Source: Yinghuangia elevatio (lineage in GTDB: Bacteria > Actinomycetota > Actinomycetes > Streptomycetales > Streptomycetaceae). Taken from it: a stretch of 64,000 bases of DNA. A model generated the notes under the pieces. It was given only the letters and a program-made list of their open reading frames with translations, was not told the origin of the DNA and did not search any database. The translations under genes and the position numbers were made by a program. The stretch spans positions 16,227 to 80,226 of the forward strand of contig NZ_JBEZFP010000029.1 in assembly GCF_040649515.1 (NCBI RefSeq), in the 5' to 3' direction. Positions 50,938-60,183 of this stretch are shown here, one piece after another (position 1 is the stretch's first letter; the number at the start of each line of letters is the position of its first letter).

Positions 50938-52527
50938 TCAGTCGACCCAGTACTCGCGGCGTACGAACCAGTCGTGCAGACCCGGCGAGATCCAGCGCAG
51001 CGTCTCCGGCTCGTTCACGAACATCGTGTACGCCTCCGCGAACAGCTCGCCTTTCTTGTTCTTCGCCCAACTCGACTCGGCGTAAAAGGTGAACGGCGCG
51101 ACGCCGAGCGCCTGCACCTGAGCGAGGAAGCGCTCCAGGCACACGGACGTGGCGGTCTTCTGGAAGGCCGCCACGTCGAGTTCGTGGCGCTTGCCCCACA
51201 ACTCCCTTTGCTCGTCCCACAACTGGCCTATCTCCTTGCCGAGCGCCGTGCACTCGCGGCTCTTCTCCGCGTAGAGGCTCGTGTCGGCCTGCTGCCCTGG
51301 ACCCTGCAACCACGCTTCGAGGTCCCGCTTCTCCTTCTCCTTGGCCGCGATCCGGGCGTCCACGTCCGCGGTGTCGAACTTCGCGCAGCGTTTGCGCCAG
51401 TCCCGCAACTCCACGACGTGGCCTATCTCGTGCGCGAGCACCCAGTGCGCGTGCGGCCCCATCGTCTCCCCCGCCCCGACGAACCCGTAGTCGTCGGCCT
51501 CGAATACCGCGTCGAGCACGGTGATGGTGTGCGTGGAATGCCCGTACGAGGCCTTCTCGTGCTTGGCATCCGGATCCACTTCGTCGGGCCGCGCCCGCCG
51601 TACGAGCCGGCAGCCCGCGAGCGCCGCCCGGTCCGCGACCGGCAGTTTGCGGCAGACCGCGTAGAACTGGATGAGTTCGGGGACCGTCCAGTGCGCGTCG
51701 TCGTCGACGATCTCGCCCATGCCCAGGTCCGTGCGGATGATCTGCTTGACCGCGTCGAGTCCGCGGGCGCCGTCTCCCCACAGCTTGAACGACGTGCCCT
51801 CGCAGGCCAGGGTCAGGCGACGGTCGGCGCTGTCGTACCGCAGGTGGAGGTACAGCACGGTGGTGCCGTCGGGCAGTTTGACCGGTGCGTTGACGGCCAC
51901 GTCCCAGCGGTCGAGGTGCTTGTCGAACACCACCCGGGCAGCTTCGAAGGCCCAGCCGAGCGCGACCGCGCCGGGTTGCACGGCGAGACTGACGTCAAGA
52001 CGCCGTACGCCCAGGTCGTACAGGACCGCGAGCGTCCAGGCCAGGTCCCGGTGGTCGCCGCCGGCCACCGGCTCGCCGTCCACGGTGACGCGGCGGCCCT
52101 GCACGACGCATTGCCGATGCACCATCATGCGGTGTTCGGGGACGACGGGTTCGTCGGGATGGGCGAGCAGGGCCTTGGCCTTGCGTTCGAGGCGGTTCAG
52201 CGTGGCGATCTGAGCCATGCAGACCCTGCCCAGTTCGGCCAGCGAGTCGCGGACCCCAGCGTCAGCCGGGCCTTGCCGGGCGGCGGCCGTCAGCGTGGCG
52301 CCCGCGGAGGCGATGAGACTGCGCGCGGCGGTGAGCACGCGCTTCTCGATGGCGTCGTCCTCGAGACGCTCGGCGAGTGCGGTGAACGCCTGTTTCAGCG
52401 CCTCCAGTTCGGTCTGGGCCTCGACCGGGGTGGCCATGGCGTCCTCCGCCAGGTCGTCGAGTAGTCCCGGAAAGCCCGTCAGTCGACTGATGAGTTCGCG
52501 TAACGCGGCCAGCTGTTCTTCTGTCAT
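50938..52527 (-). CDS. Large predicted zinc metallopeptidase (HEIGH) of unknown family
   Basis: A protein of 529 residues with no signal peptide. The N-terminal 170 residues are helical (coiled-coil-like). A middle alpha/beta region follows (RLDVSLAVQPGAVALGWAFEA, TVLYLHLRYDSADRRLTLACEG). Then WVLAHEIGHVVELRDW gives His-Glu-His of a gluzincin, and FAEAYTMF about 130 residues later offers the third ligand. The spacer is a charged coiled coil (RIAAKEKEKRDLEAWL). I do not recognise the family; intracellular toxins with ADP-ribosylation- or lethal-factor-like peptidase domains are a possible comparison. Confidence 0.6.
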   Translation of the reverse strand: MTEEQLAALRELISRLTGFPGLLDDLAEDAMATPVEAQTELEALKQAFTALAERLEDDAIEKRVLTAARSLIASAGATLTAAARQGPADAGVRDSLAELGRVCMAQIATLNRLERKAKALLAHPDEPVVPEHRMMVHRQCVVQGRRVTVDGEPVAGGDHRDLAWTLAVLYDLGVRRLDVSLAVQPGAVALGWAFEAARVVFDKHLDRWDVAVNAPVKLPDGTTVLYLHLRYDSADRRLTLACEGTSFKLWGDGARGLDAVKQIIRTDLGMGEIVDDDAHWTVPELIQFYAVCRKLPVADRAALAGCRLVRRARPDEVDPDAKHEKASYGHSTHTITVLDAVFEADDYGFVGAGETMGPHAHWVLAHEIGHVVELRDWRKRCAKFDTADVDARIAAKEKEKRDLEAWLQGPGQQADTSLYAEKSRECTALGKEIGQLWDEQRELWGKRHELDVAAFQKTATSVCLERFLAQVQALGVAPFTFYAESSWAKNKKGELFAEAYTMFVNEPETLRWISPGLHDWFVRREYWVD

Positions 52528-52677
52528 GGAACCCCCCTTGTCGTCCCAGGCTAGGGGGCCTGCCGGTGCCCGGTACGGCGTTCACGGACACGGCGCGAAC
52601 GGACGCGCGAGGCGGGGAACCAGCCGGGGAACCAGCCGGGGCACCAGCCGGGGAACAGGGCGGGGCCGCGGCCAAGA

Positions 52678-53067
52678 TCAGGGCGGTGAGTCGGCGTCCT
52701 GCGCGCCGTCCGCGACGAGTCGGTCGTACAGCGGCCAGGCGTCGACTTCGAGGCCGCGGACGGCGTCGGGCGGGAACAGGCCGTCGGCGGCCGCCATGTC
52801 GACGAAGCGGCGGACCACCCCTGGCTCGTGGAGGTTCAGCAGGTCGCGGCCGTTCGTGACGGACCCGGAGTACCACCAGCCGTCGGCGACGAACCGGCCG
52901 TTCCCGGCGCGGAACACCAGCCGCAGCACGGCCGACGTGCCGTCGCGGCGCAGCGACAGGACCTCGGCGCAGGAGCCGTCGGGCCCGTCGTGGTGCCGGT
53001 GGCGGACCGACCACCGCCAGGTCGTGTCCCCCACGACGAGGCGCCGGTTGCGTCGATCATTGCCCAT
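52678..53067 (-). CDS. Conserved hypothetical protein, 129 aa
   Basis: From the ATG at 53067. Begins with RLVVGDTTWRWSVRHRH and continues with LRLVFRAGNGRFVADGWWYSG, a beta-rich core, then a helix (GVVRRFVDMAAADGLFPPDA). This type is familiar from Streptomyces genomes as a protein of unknown function. Soluble. Confidence 0.65.
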   Translation of the reverse strand: MGNDRRNRRLVVGDTTWRWSVRHRHHDGPDGSCAEVLSLRRDGTSAVLRLVFRAGNGRFVADGWWYSGSVTNGRDLLNLHEPGVVRRFVDMAAADGLFPPDAVRGLEVDAWPLYDRLVADGAQDADSPP

Positions 53068-53181
53068 TGCCGAGACCCTATCGACCGTGTCGCGGCCGCA
53101 CTCCAGCGGCGAAGGCATCCGAGACTGGTCCGACGGACGCCCGCCCGCGCGGCGTCGCCGACACCCTCACCTGGAGACCCC

Positions 53182-53676
53182 ATGACCGACACCCCGGAAC
53201 CCGGCTCCCCCCACGTTGCCGCCGCCGAGGCCGACCCCACCGCGGTGAACACCGACGAGGTGAACACCGACGAGGTCGCGGCCGTCGCCGAACTGCGCAT
53301 CGTCGTCACCGCGGACGACTACGACGCGGCGTTGGCGTTCTACCGCGACGCACTCGGGCTGCCCCAGCGGGCGGCGTTCTCCTCGCCGGGCGGGCGCGTC
53401 GTGATCCTGGAGGCCGGACGCGCGACGCTGGAGATCGCGGACCCGCCGCACGCGGCGTACATCGACGAGGTCGAGGTCGGACGGCGCGGCGTGGCGGGCC
53501 ACATTCGCGTCGCGTTCCAGGTCCCCGACGCGGAGGCCGCCACCCGGCGCCTCGAATCCGCGGGGGCGACGGTGGTCGCCGAGCCGACGCGTACGCCGTG
53601 GAACTCGTCGAACGCCCGTCTGGAAGCACCTGCCGGCCTGCAACTGACTCTCTTCGAGGAGCTGGCCCCCGAGTGA
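53182..53676 (+). CDS. VOC-family protein
   Basis: A protein of 164 residues from the ATG at 53182. An Asn/Thr/Asp/Glu-rich N-terminal tail with a NTDEVNTDEV repeat precedes one VOC module (LRIVVTADDYDAALAFYRDALGLPQ, GRVVILEAGRATLEIADPP, HIRVAFQVPDAEAATRRLESAGATVV, NARLEAPAGLQLTLFEE). Ligand unknown. Confidence 0.82.
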   Translation: MTDTPEPGSPHVAAAEADPTAVNTDEVNTDEVAAVAELRIVVTADDYDAALAFYRDALGLPQRAAFSSPGGRVVILEAGRATLEIADPPHAAYIDEVEVGRRGVAGHIRVAFQVPDAEAATRRLESAGATVVAEPTRTPWNSSNARLEAPAGLQLTLFEELAPE

Positions 53677-53750
53677 CGGCCTCGCCGCCGGCCCGTCACC
53701 ACATGGTGAGGGCCGGGCGGGCGGCCGGGCATCCCCCCAGGTAGAGCCCG

Positions 53751-54137
53751 CTACGCGCTGTGCACGATCTGGATCAGGTTCCCGCAGGTGTCGTCCAGCA
53801 CCGCCGTGGTGACCGAGCCCATCTCCAGCGGCTCCTGGGTGAAGCGCACTCCGAGACCGCGCAGGCGGTCGTACTCGGCGTGTACGTCGTCCACCGCGAA
53901 CGCGGTGAACGGGATGCCGTCCGCGACCAGCGCGTCCTTGAACGGCTTGACCGCGGGGTGGCCGTCGGGCTCGAGCACCAGCTCGGTCCCGTCGGGGGCC
54001 TCCGGCGACACCACGGTCAGCCAGCGGTCCTCGCCGATCGGGACCTCGGTCTTCTTCACGAAGCCCAGCACTTCGGTGTAGAAGCGCAGGGCCTTTTCCT
54101 GGTCGTCGACCAGGACGCTGGTCAGGTGGATCCTCAT
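53751..54137 (-). CDS. VOC-family protein coupled to an ArsR regulator
   Basis: A protein of 128 residues from the ATG at 54137, overlapping the ArsR stop by 4 nt. VOC pattern: HLTSVLVDDQEKALRFYTEVLGF, GTELVLEPDGHP, DVHAEYDRLRGLGVRF, VLDDTCGNLIQI. ArsR-VOC pairs are common in actinomycetes; the VOC protein probably binds or transforms the compound sensed. Confidence 0.85.
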   Translation of the reverse strand: MRIHLTSVLVDDQEKALRFYTEVLGFVKKTEVPIGEDRWLTVVSPEAPDGTELVLEPDGHPAVKPFKDALVADGIPFTAFAVDDVHAEYDRLRGLGVRFTQEPLEMGSVTTAVLDDTCGNLIQIVHSA

Positions 54138-54427
54138 GGGGTGCTCTCCGGTGCGTCGGGCTTGAGCCACCGGGTCACGATCAGCTCAAGGGGTCCGGTG
54201 TTCAGGTCGTGGAACTTGTAGCGGCCCTGGCGTCGGGTGCGGACCAGGTCCGCGCCCTCCAGAACGGCCAGGTGCTGGCTGACCGCCTGGCGCGACAGCC
54301 CCAGGCCGTGCTTGCCGGTCAGCCGCCCGCATATCTCGAACAGCGTCTGACCGTCGCGTTCCACCAACTCGTCGAGGATGCGCCGACGGGTGGGGTCGGC
54401 CAGGGCCTTGAACACATCCTCTGCCAT
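54134..54427 (-). CDS. ArsR/SmtB-family repressor
   Basis: A protein of 97 residues with a winged helix (VFKALADPTRRRILDELVERDGQTLFEICGRL, LSRQAVSQHLAVLEGADLVRTRRQGRYKFHDLN). No cysteine pair of the metal-sensing ELCVCDL type, so it senses something other than metal or in another way. A perfect operator lies 10 bp upstream of its ATG. Confidence 0.87.
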   Translation of the reverse strand: MAEDVFKALADPTRRRILDELVERDGQTLFEICGRLTGKHGLGLSRQAVSQHLAVLEGADLVRTRRQGRYKFHDLNTGPLELIVTRWLKPDAPESTP

Positions 54428-54436
54428 GCCCCAACG

Positions 54437-54460
54437 ATAGGCAAGTAACCACTTGCCTAT
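54437..54460. promoter_or_regulatory. ArsR operator
   Basis: ATAGGCAAGT-AACC-ACTTGCCTAT: perfect 10-bp arms with a 4-nt spacer, immediately upstream of the ArsR start. The closeness suggests a very short leader. Confidence 0.75.
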
Positions 54461-54587
54461 CAACCCTCGCGCGCGTCGCCCCCGCACGCGCGTCGCCCTC
54501 GACCACTCGCCACCGTCGACTGCTCGCCACCGCCGACGACTCGCCACCGCCGATTACGCGACGTCCCCGGCCACTCGGCGCCCTCGG

Positions 54588-55394
54588 CTACTCGGCGGCC
54601 GTGGTCCCCGAGGCCAGCAGCGTGCCACCGTTCCAGGTGACACCCACCTGGCGGTAATAGGCGCCTATGGTCTCCTGTACGTCCAAAAGGTGCAGCTCTT
54701 CGGTTGGGGCCTCGAAGAGGGTGAGGTCGGCGTCGCCGGACCAGGCGGGGCCGACCTCGGCGGAGGCTGCGCCGGAGAGTACGAGTTCGTCGAGGGCCAG
54801 GCCCTTGCCCGGTTCGATGGAAGGGAGCCAGCGGTGGTGGGCCATGGGGTGTCCGTTGACGAAGCCGTTGGACTCCGACTCCCGACGGAGGGTCACGACG
54901 GCTTCGGCGAGGCGGCGGTCCGCCGCGGCGAGGGTGGCGCCGAAGACGGCGCCGGCCTCGATGCGCGGGGCGGGGCCGTACGGGTGCGGACGGGTCTGGT
55001 GGATCGAGCCCAGCTTCTTCGGATAGCCCTGGTGCAGGCCCCGCGCGATGGCGAAGTCCTTGTCGACCCAGATGTAGACGCAGCGCGAATACGTCTGCCC
55101 CGCGTACTTGCACCGCACGACCGCGAAGCACTCCTTGTACTGGCTCCGCACCGGGTCGAGCAGTTCCTCGCGGCTGTCGGAGCAGGACTGCCAGTCGGCC
55201 CAGATGAGCGCGACCGCGCCGGGGTCCTCGTCGGCGAGTTCCAGCGGCGCCGGGAGCAGCTCGGCGACGCGCGCGGGGTCGGTGCGGTACTCGATGGTCA
55301 GCAGGTCACCGGAGTAGTGCCACGGGGGTGCCGGGACGAGCGAGGACCGGCCGCTGCCGGTCTTGGGGTGGAAGAAACCGCGCACGCCGGTCAC
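54588..55394 (-). CDS. Acetoacetate-decarboxylase-superfamily enzyme
   Basis: A protein of 268 residues from a GTG with GGAGG upstream. Family marks: DPARVAELLPAPLELAD, AVVRCKYAGQTYSRCVYIWVDKDFAIARG, and GYPKKLGSI, whose Lys-Lys pair corresponds to the Schiff-base lysine of acetoacetate decarboxylase. Many relatives are hydratases or aldolases instead. Divergent from the glutamine-synthetase-like gene, with one 20-bp operator 25 bp upstream of its start. Confidence 0.8.
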   Translation of the reverse strand: MTGVRGFFHPKTGSGRSSLVPAPPWHYSGDLLTIEYRTDPARVAELLPAPLELADEDPGAVALIWADWQSCSDSREELLDPVRSQYKECFAVVRCKYAGQTYSRCVYIWVDKDFAIARGLHQGYPKKLGSIHQTRPHPYGPAPRIEAGAVFGATLAAADRRLAEAVVTLRRESESNGFVNGHPMAHHRWLPSIEPGKGLALDELVLSGAASAEVGPAWSGDADLTLFEAPTEELHLLDVQETIGAYYRQVGVTWNGGTLLASGTTAAE

Positions 55395-55418
55395 AGCGCC
55401 TCCTTCGGTCGGACATCA

Positions 55419-55438
55419 ATCGTTTGGGTCCGTACGAT
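55419..55438. promoter_or_regulatory. Putative MarR operator before the decarboxylase-like gene
   Basis: ATCGTTTGGGTCCGTACGAT. The outer arms ATCGTTTG and CGTACGAT are imperfectly complementary. Near-identical to the inverted element at 48385. Confidence 0.72.
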
Positions 55439-55500
55439 ATGCCCTCGCCCGTCCTGCTGTCACCACCCGGAACCCCTTGTGCGACGCCCCTCGCGTCCAT

Positions 55501-55520
55501 ATGGTTTGGGTTCAAACGAA
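55501..55520. promoter_or_regulatory. Putative MarR operator before the glutamine-synthetase-like gene
   Basis: ATGGTTTGGGTTCAAACGAA, with a GTTTG-GGTT-CAAAC core like the elements at 39295 and 39369. It lies 48 bp upstream of the GTG at 55568. Confidence 0.7.
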
Positions 55521-55567
55521 TCGGCGCACCTCCTGCCGCCGCCCTGCCAGACCGCGAGGAGACTCCG

Positions 55568-56920
55568 GTGCACCCACCCGTTCCGGACCGGATCCACGAG
55601 ACCGTCGCCGAACTGAAGGACAAGGGCGTCGACGTCGTCCGCGTCACCTACCCGGACCTCATCGGCACCGATCGCGGGCGCGACGTCCTGGTCGACCACC
55701 TGCCGTCCGTGTGCGCGCACGGTCTGGCATTCTGCCGCGCCGTCTACCACACGACGCCGCGCGGCGAGACCCTTGCCGTTGCGGGCGGACTGGACGCGGG
55801 GCTGCCGGACGTCTGCGTGTACCCCGAGCTGGACACGCTGCGCCTCATCCCCTGGGAGCCCGGCGTCGCCTGGTGCCTCGGCGAGACGACCGACCCGGCG
55901 ACCGGCGAACTCGCGCCCGAGGGGCCGCGGTCCGTGCTGCGCGACGTCCTCGCGCGAATGGCGCGGGAGTCCGGGCTACGCCCGGTGGTGGGCCCCGAAC
56001 TCGAGTACTTCCTGTGCGAGTCCGACGGGAACGGCGGCTGGAAGCGCTACGGCGAGGCCACCGGGAACGTGTACGTCGCGGGCCGCCGCGGCGACCCCGA
56101 CGCCCACCTCCTGCGCACGCTCCGCCACCTGCACAAGCTCGGCATAGGCGCCACCACCGGCAACCACGAGTACTCCTCGGGTCAGTTCGAGATCAACCTC
56201 GACCACTCCGAGGCCCTCGACGCCGCGGACCGCGCGTACCTTTTCAAGGCGTCCATCAAGGAACTCGCCCGGCTGGACGGCATGTTGGCCACCTTCATGG
56301 CCAAACCCTTCAACGACGAGGGCGGTTCCGGCTTCCACTTCCACATGAGCTGCCTGGACGCCGACGACGCCAACGCGTTCGACGGCCCGGGCGAGCCGTA
56401 CGGCCTGTCCGCGGTCGCCGGGCACGCCATCGCGGGGATCCTCAAGCACGCCCCCGCCATCGCCGCCTTGCTCAACCCCACGGTGAACTCCTACAAGCGG
56501 TTCGGCCCGGACACCCTGGCGCCCTGGCTGATCGACTGGGGCCTGGACAACCGCAGCGCCATGGTGCGCATCCCGCCGGAGCGCGGTCCGGGCGCCCGCC
56601 TGGAGGTACGCCTCGGCGACGCGACCGCCAACCCGTACCTCGCCACTGCCGCCCTGGTAGCCGCCGCCCATCTCGGCATCCGCGACCAACTGGCCCCGCC
56701 CGCGCCCCTGGAGGGCTACGGCTACGACACCTCGAAGGCCCCGGTGCTGCCCGCCTCGCTGGCCGAGGCGCTCGACGCGTTCGCCGCCGACTCGGACCTG
56801 ATCGGCCTGCTCGGCAAGGAGTTCGCGGACGCCTTCCTGACCTACAAGCGCGACGAGGTCGCGCGCTTCAACCAGCACGTCACGGACTGGGAGTTCGCCG
56901 AGTACGCGTACCACCTGTGA
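55568..56920 (+). CDS. Glutamine-synthetase-like ligase (gamma-glutamyl-amine synthetase type)
   Basis: A protein of 450 residues from a GTG with GAGGAG upstream. Motifs: VVGPELEYFLCESDG (metal Glu residues), GQFEINLDHSEALDAADRAYLFKASIKELA, ATFMAKPFNDEGGSGFHFHMS, NPTVNSYKRFGPDTLAPW, and NRSAMVRIPPERGPGARLEVRLGDATANPYL. It groups by pattern with PuuA/GlnA3-like ligases rather than the ammonia-assimilating GlnA. It would join glutamate to an amine as the first catabolic step. A P450 follows 29 bp later. Confidence 0.85.
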   Translation: MHPPVPDRIHETVAELKDKGVDVVRVTYPDLIGTDRGRDVLVDHLPSVCAHGLAFCRAVYHTTPRGETLAVAGGLDAGLPDVCVYPELDTLRLIPWEPGVAWCLGETTDPATGELAPEGPRSVLRDVLARMARESGLRPVVGPELEYFLCESDGNGGWKRYGEATGNVYVAGRRGDPDAHLLRTLRHLHKLGIGATTGNHEYSSGQFEINLDHSEALDAADRAYLFKASIKELARLDGMLATFMAKPFNDEGGSGFHFHMSCLDADDANAFDGPGEPYGLSAVAGHAIAGILKHAPAIAALLNPTVNSYKRFGPDTLAPWLIDWGLDNRSAMVRIPPERGPGARLEVRLGDATANPYLATAALVAAAHLGIRDQLAPPAPLEGYGYDTSKAPVLPASLAEALDAFAADSDLIGLLGKEFADAFLTYKRDEVARFNQHVTDWEFAEYAYHL

Positions 56921-56949
56921 CCGCCCCCGAACTTGATACGGAGTCAGCA

Positions 56950-58233
56950 ATGAGCACCACAGCCGTGTCCGCGCAGCCCGAGCCCATGCCGCTGGACGAC
57001 GTCGACCTCGCCGACAACGACCGCTTCGTCGACGGCGAGACCCCGTGGCGGATGTTCCACACGCTGCGGGAGAACGACCCCGTGCACTGGCAGCCCGAGC
57101 CGGAGCCCAACAGCGGCTTCTGGGCGCTGACCCGGCACGCGGACATCGTGGCCGTGGACCGCGACCCGGAGACCTTCACCTCGGCGCGGTTCACCAACCT
57201 CGAGGAGCTGGACGACGACCAGATCGCCATCCGCCGCTCGATGCTGGAGACCGACGGCATGCGCCACGTCGCCCTCCGGCGGCTGCTGCAGAAGCAGTTC
57301 ACCCCGCGGGCGATCGCCGAGTACGGCACGTTCCTGCGCGGCCTGACCGCCAAGACGCTCGACGCGGCGCTGCCCAAGGGCACGTTCGACTTCGTCCGGG
57401 AGATCTCCGCGGACTTCCCGATCAACGTACTCGCCCGCATGCTCGACGTGCCGGACAGCGACACCGAGAAGCTGATCGACTGGGGCAACCGGATCATCGG
57501 CAACACCGACCCGGACTACGCGGACGTGCTGCTGCACAGCGCGGAGAGCGAGCAGTACCGCGATCTGCCGTTCCGCAGCCCGGCGTCGCTGGAGGTGTTC
57601 GCGTACGGCCGCGAACTCGCCGAGCGGCGGCGCGGCGGCGCGGGGACCGACCTGGTGAGCCGACTGGTCAACCAGACGCCGGCGGACGGAGTCGCGCTCA
57701 CCCAGGCGGACTTCGACAACTACTTCCTGCTGCTGGTCGTCGCCGGCAACGAGACGACGCGGCACGCCATCTCGCACACCATGCTGGCGCTCATGCAACA
57801 CCCGGAGCAGATGGCCCGGTTGCGCGACGACCTGTCGATCATGCCGGACGCCGTGGAGGAGTTCCTGCGCTGGGCCTCGCCCGTCTACCACTTCCGGCGT
57901 ACCGCCACCCGGGACGCCGAGCTGGGCGGCAAGCGGATCCGCGAGGGCGACAAGGTCGTGCTGTGGTTCGCGTCCGGGAACCGCGACGAGGCGGTGTTCG
58001 AGGACCCGTACCGCTTCGACGTCACGCGCAAGAACGTCGACCACGTCACGTTCGGCAAGGGCGGCCCGCACTTCTGCCTCGGCAACGCGCTGGCCCGCCT
58101 GGAGATGCGCATCATGTTCGAGGAACTGCTGCCGCGCATCGCCGACATCCGGCTCGCCGGCGACGTCAGCCGCGTGCGGTCCAACTTCGTCAACGGCATC
58201 AAGGAGCTGCCGGTGACGGTCACCCTGGCCTGA
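56950..58233 (+). CDS. Cytochrome P450
   Basis: A protein of 427 residues, soluble bacterial class. I-helix VVAGNETTRHA, ExxR in EEFLRWASP, and haem loop FGKGGPHFCLGNALARLE with the axial Cys. In one transcript with the glutamine-synthetase-like gene. The [3Fe-4S] ferredoxin and reductase of the operon at 34454-39280 are the obvious redox partners, as both units share the predicted operator. Co-occurrence of P450, such a ferredoxin, a reductase and a glutamine-synthetase-like gene is known from morpholine/piperidine degradation in mycobacteria. Confidence 0.9.
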   Translation: MSTTAVSAQPEPMPLDDVDLADNDRFVDGETPWRMFHTLRENDPVHWQPEPEPNSGFWALTRHADIVAVDRDPETFTSARFTNLEELDDDQIAIRRSMLETDGMRHVALRRLLQKQFTPRAIAEYGTFLRGLTAKTLDAALPKGTFDFVREISADFPINVLARMLDVPDSDTEKLIDWGNRIIGNTDPDYADVLLHSAESEQYRDLPFRSPASLEVFAYGRELAERRRGGAGTDLVSRLVNQTPADGVALTQADFDNYFLLLVVAGNETTRHAISHTMLALMQHPEQMARLRDDLSIMPDAVEEFLRWASPVYHFRRTATRDAELGGKRIREGDKVVLWFASGNRDEAVFEDPYRFDVTRKNVDHVTFGKGGPHFCLGNALARLEMRIMFEELLPRIADIRLAGDVSRVRSNFVNGIKELPVTVTLA

Positions 58234-58418
58234 CGGAGCTGGGTGACGGTCACCCCGACCTGACAGAGCTGCCGGTCACGGCGACCCCGGCCTAATCCGG
58301 GCCTGCCGAAGGGGTCCTGGACCGGTACGGCCCGGCCGAGGCGGTGCGAGCGCCCGGCCGGGCCGATTGTCGTCGCTCCTGATCGAGGACGACGGAGATC
58401 TCGACGGGAGGCGGCGGG

Positions 58419-59924
58419 TCAGGACACCTGCTTGACCGGTGCCTTGCGCCGGGTGGACGGCACCAGCAGCCCGACCACGACCGCGAGGATGCCCGCACCG
58501 GCGGCGATGGCGAACGCCACCGTGAACCCGTCCTCGGTCGGCACCCCGGCACTCGTGGTGTGCGACGTGACGGCCACCATCGACAGCGCCGAGCCGAACG
58601 ACATGCCGACGGTACGCGCGATCGTGTTGATGCCGCTCGCGATGCCGGTCTGCTCCGGCGGCACCGCGCCGACGATGACGTTCGCCATCGCGGCCATCGC
58701 GGCACCGACGCCGAGGCCGAACACGAACAGCCCGATCGTGATCTGCCACAGCTCCGAGTGCGCGACGATGAGCAGCAGCGAGCCGGCGCCGAGCAGGACG
58801 CAACCCCCAAGCAGCGACGGCTTCGAGCCGATGCGGGCCTCCAGCACGCCCGCCGTGGGACCGGCGATCAGCATGGCCACCGCGAGCGGCAGCATGAACA
58901 CGCCGGCCATGGTGACGGTCGTACCGAACCCGAAGCCGGTCGACTTCGGGAGCTGCAGCAGCTGCGGCATCAGGAACATCGCGCTCATCATCGCGTAGCC
59001 GGTGAGCAGACCCGCGACGTTGGTGGTCCACACGCCACGCAGGCGCATCACGCGCATGTCGACGAGCGGGGCGTCCGAGCGCTGCTCCGCGACGACCCAG
59101 AGGACGAGCAGCAGCGCGGCCGCGAACAGCAGGCCCAGGATCGTGCCCGAACCCCAGCCCCACGCGCGGCCCTTGCTGACGCCCAGCAGGAGTGCGGCGA
59201 GCGCGCCCGCGAGCAGAGCGGCGCCGAGCCAGTTGATCTTCGTGGACTGCGCGCGGTTGGGCGAGTCGGGGATGAACTTCCAGGCCATGGCGACGGTGAA
59301 GACGCACACCACCATCGGGATCCAGAACAGCCAGTGGTAGGACAGGTTGTCGACGATCGGTCCGGCCAGCACCGACCCGATGCCACCGCCGATGCCCATG
59401 ACCGCGGACGTCAGGCCGATCGCGGCGGCGCGCCGCTCGGGCGGGAACTCGTCGCGCACGATGCCGAACGACAGCGGGAAGACCGCGGCACCGACGCCCT
59501 GGATCGCGCGGCCGACGATCAGCAGGCTGATGTTGTCGGCGAGGCCGCAGATGAGCGAGCCGACGCCGAGGGCTCCGATCGCGACGACGAAGAGCTTCTT
59601 CTTGCCGTGGATGTCGCCGAGGCGGCTGACCACGGGGGTGGTGACCGAGGCGACGAGCAGGTACGCGGTCAGCAGCCACGACGCGGTGTCGGTGGTGGTC
59701 CCGACCTCGCGCGTGATGACCGGCAGGGCGGGCGACAGCATCGACTGGAGCAGCGAGTACGTCAGCGAGCCGAGGATGAGGATCAGCAGGACGATCCCGG
59801 TGCGGGACCGACCGGTGTCCTTGCCAGGCGTGCCGCCGGGCTGCTCGGCGGCGGCGGACGGGGCGGGTATCTGGCCGGTGGCGGGTGCGGGGACGCCGGC
59901 TCGCGTCCCGTCGATGGCGGTCAA
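58419..59924 (-). CDS. MFS drug-efflux transporter, DHA2 (14-segment) type
   Basis: A protein of 501 residues from a TTG at 59924 (GAGGGG upstream, rather far). About 14 membrane segments. Motif A RLGDIHGKKKLF after segment 2, motif C-like VMGIGGGIGSVLAGPIVD. The long Pro/Ala-rich N-terminus is cytoplasmic. Divergent from a TetR gene with a perfect palindrome between them, the usual layout of a repressed efflux pump. Confidence 0.87.
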   Translation of the reverse strand: MTAIDGTRAGVPAPATGQIPAPSAAAEQPGGTPGKDTGRSRTGIVLLILILGSLTYSLLQSMLSPALPVITREVGTTTDTASWLLTAYLLVASVTTPVVSRLGDIHGKKKLFVVAIGALGVGSLICGLADNISLLIVGRAIQGVGAAVFPLSFGIVRDEFPPERRAAAIGLTSAVMGIGGGIGSVLAGPIVDNLSYHWLFWIPMVVCVFTVAMAWKFIPDSPNRAQSTKINWLGAALLAGALAALLLGVSKGRAWGWGSGTILGLLFAAALLLVLWVVAEQRSDAPLVDMRVMRLRGVWTTNVAGLLTGYAMMSAMFLMPQLLQLPKSTGFGFGTTVTMAGVFMLPLAVAMLIAGPTAGVLEARIGSKPSLLGGCVLLGAGSLLLIVAHSELWQITIGLFVFGLGVGAAMAAMANVIVGAVPPEQTGIASGINTIARTVGMSFGSALSMVAVTSHTTSAGVPTEDGFTVAFAIAAGAGILAVVVGLLVPSTRRKAPVKQVS

Positions 59925-59956
59925 GGCAGGTGGTTCCCCTCGCGTGCGTGGCACCC

Positions 59957-59977
59957 CATGTAAACCTGGTTTACATG
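59957..59977. promoter_or_regulatory. TetR operator of the efflux pump
   Basis: CATGTAAACC-T-GGTTTACATG: perfect 10-bp arms around one base, 32 bp upstream of the transporter start, in an AT-rich pocket. The divergent TetR protein at 60184 is the probable ligand. Confidence 0.8.
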
Positions 59978-60183
59978 TAGGCGACAATCATTATCCACGA
60001 CGACCGGCCGCCACCCGGACCGCCCTCTGCGGGCATGGGCAGGGCGTGCTACAAACGCGCACGGCAATGCGTACGCCATGCGCACGGCAACGCGCACGAC
60101 GGCGTGCGTGGGACCGCAGACCGACGTGACTGCCGCGCCACGTCCACGACAAAGGCACTCAGGCCACCCGGGAGACAACGACC

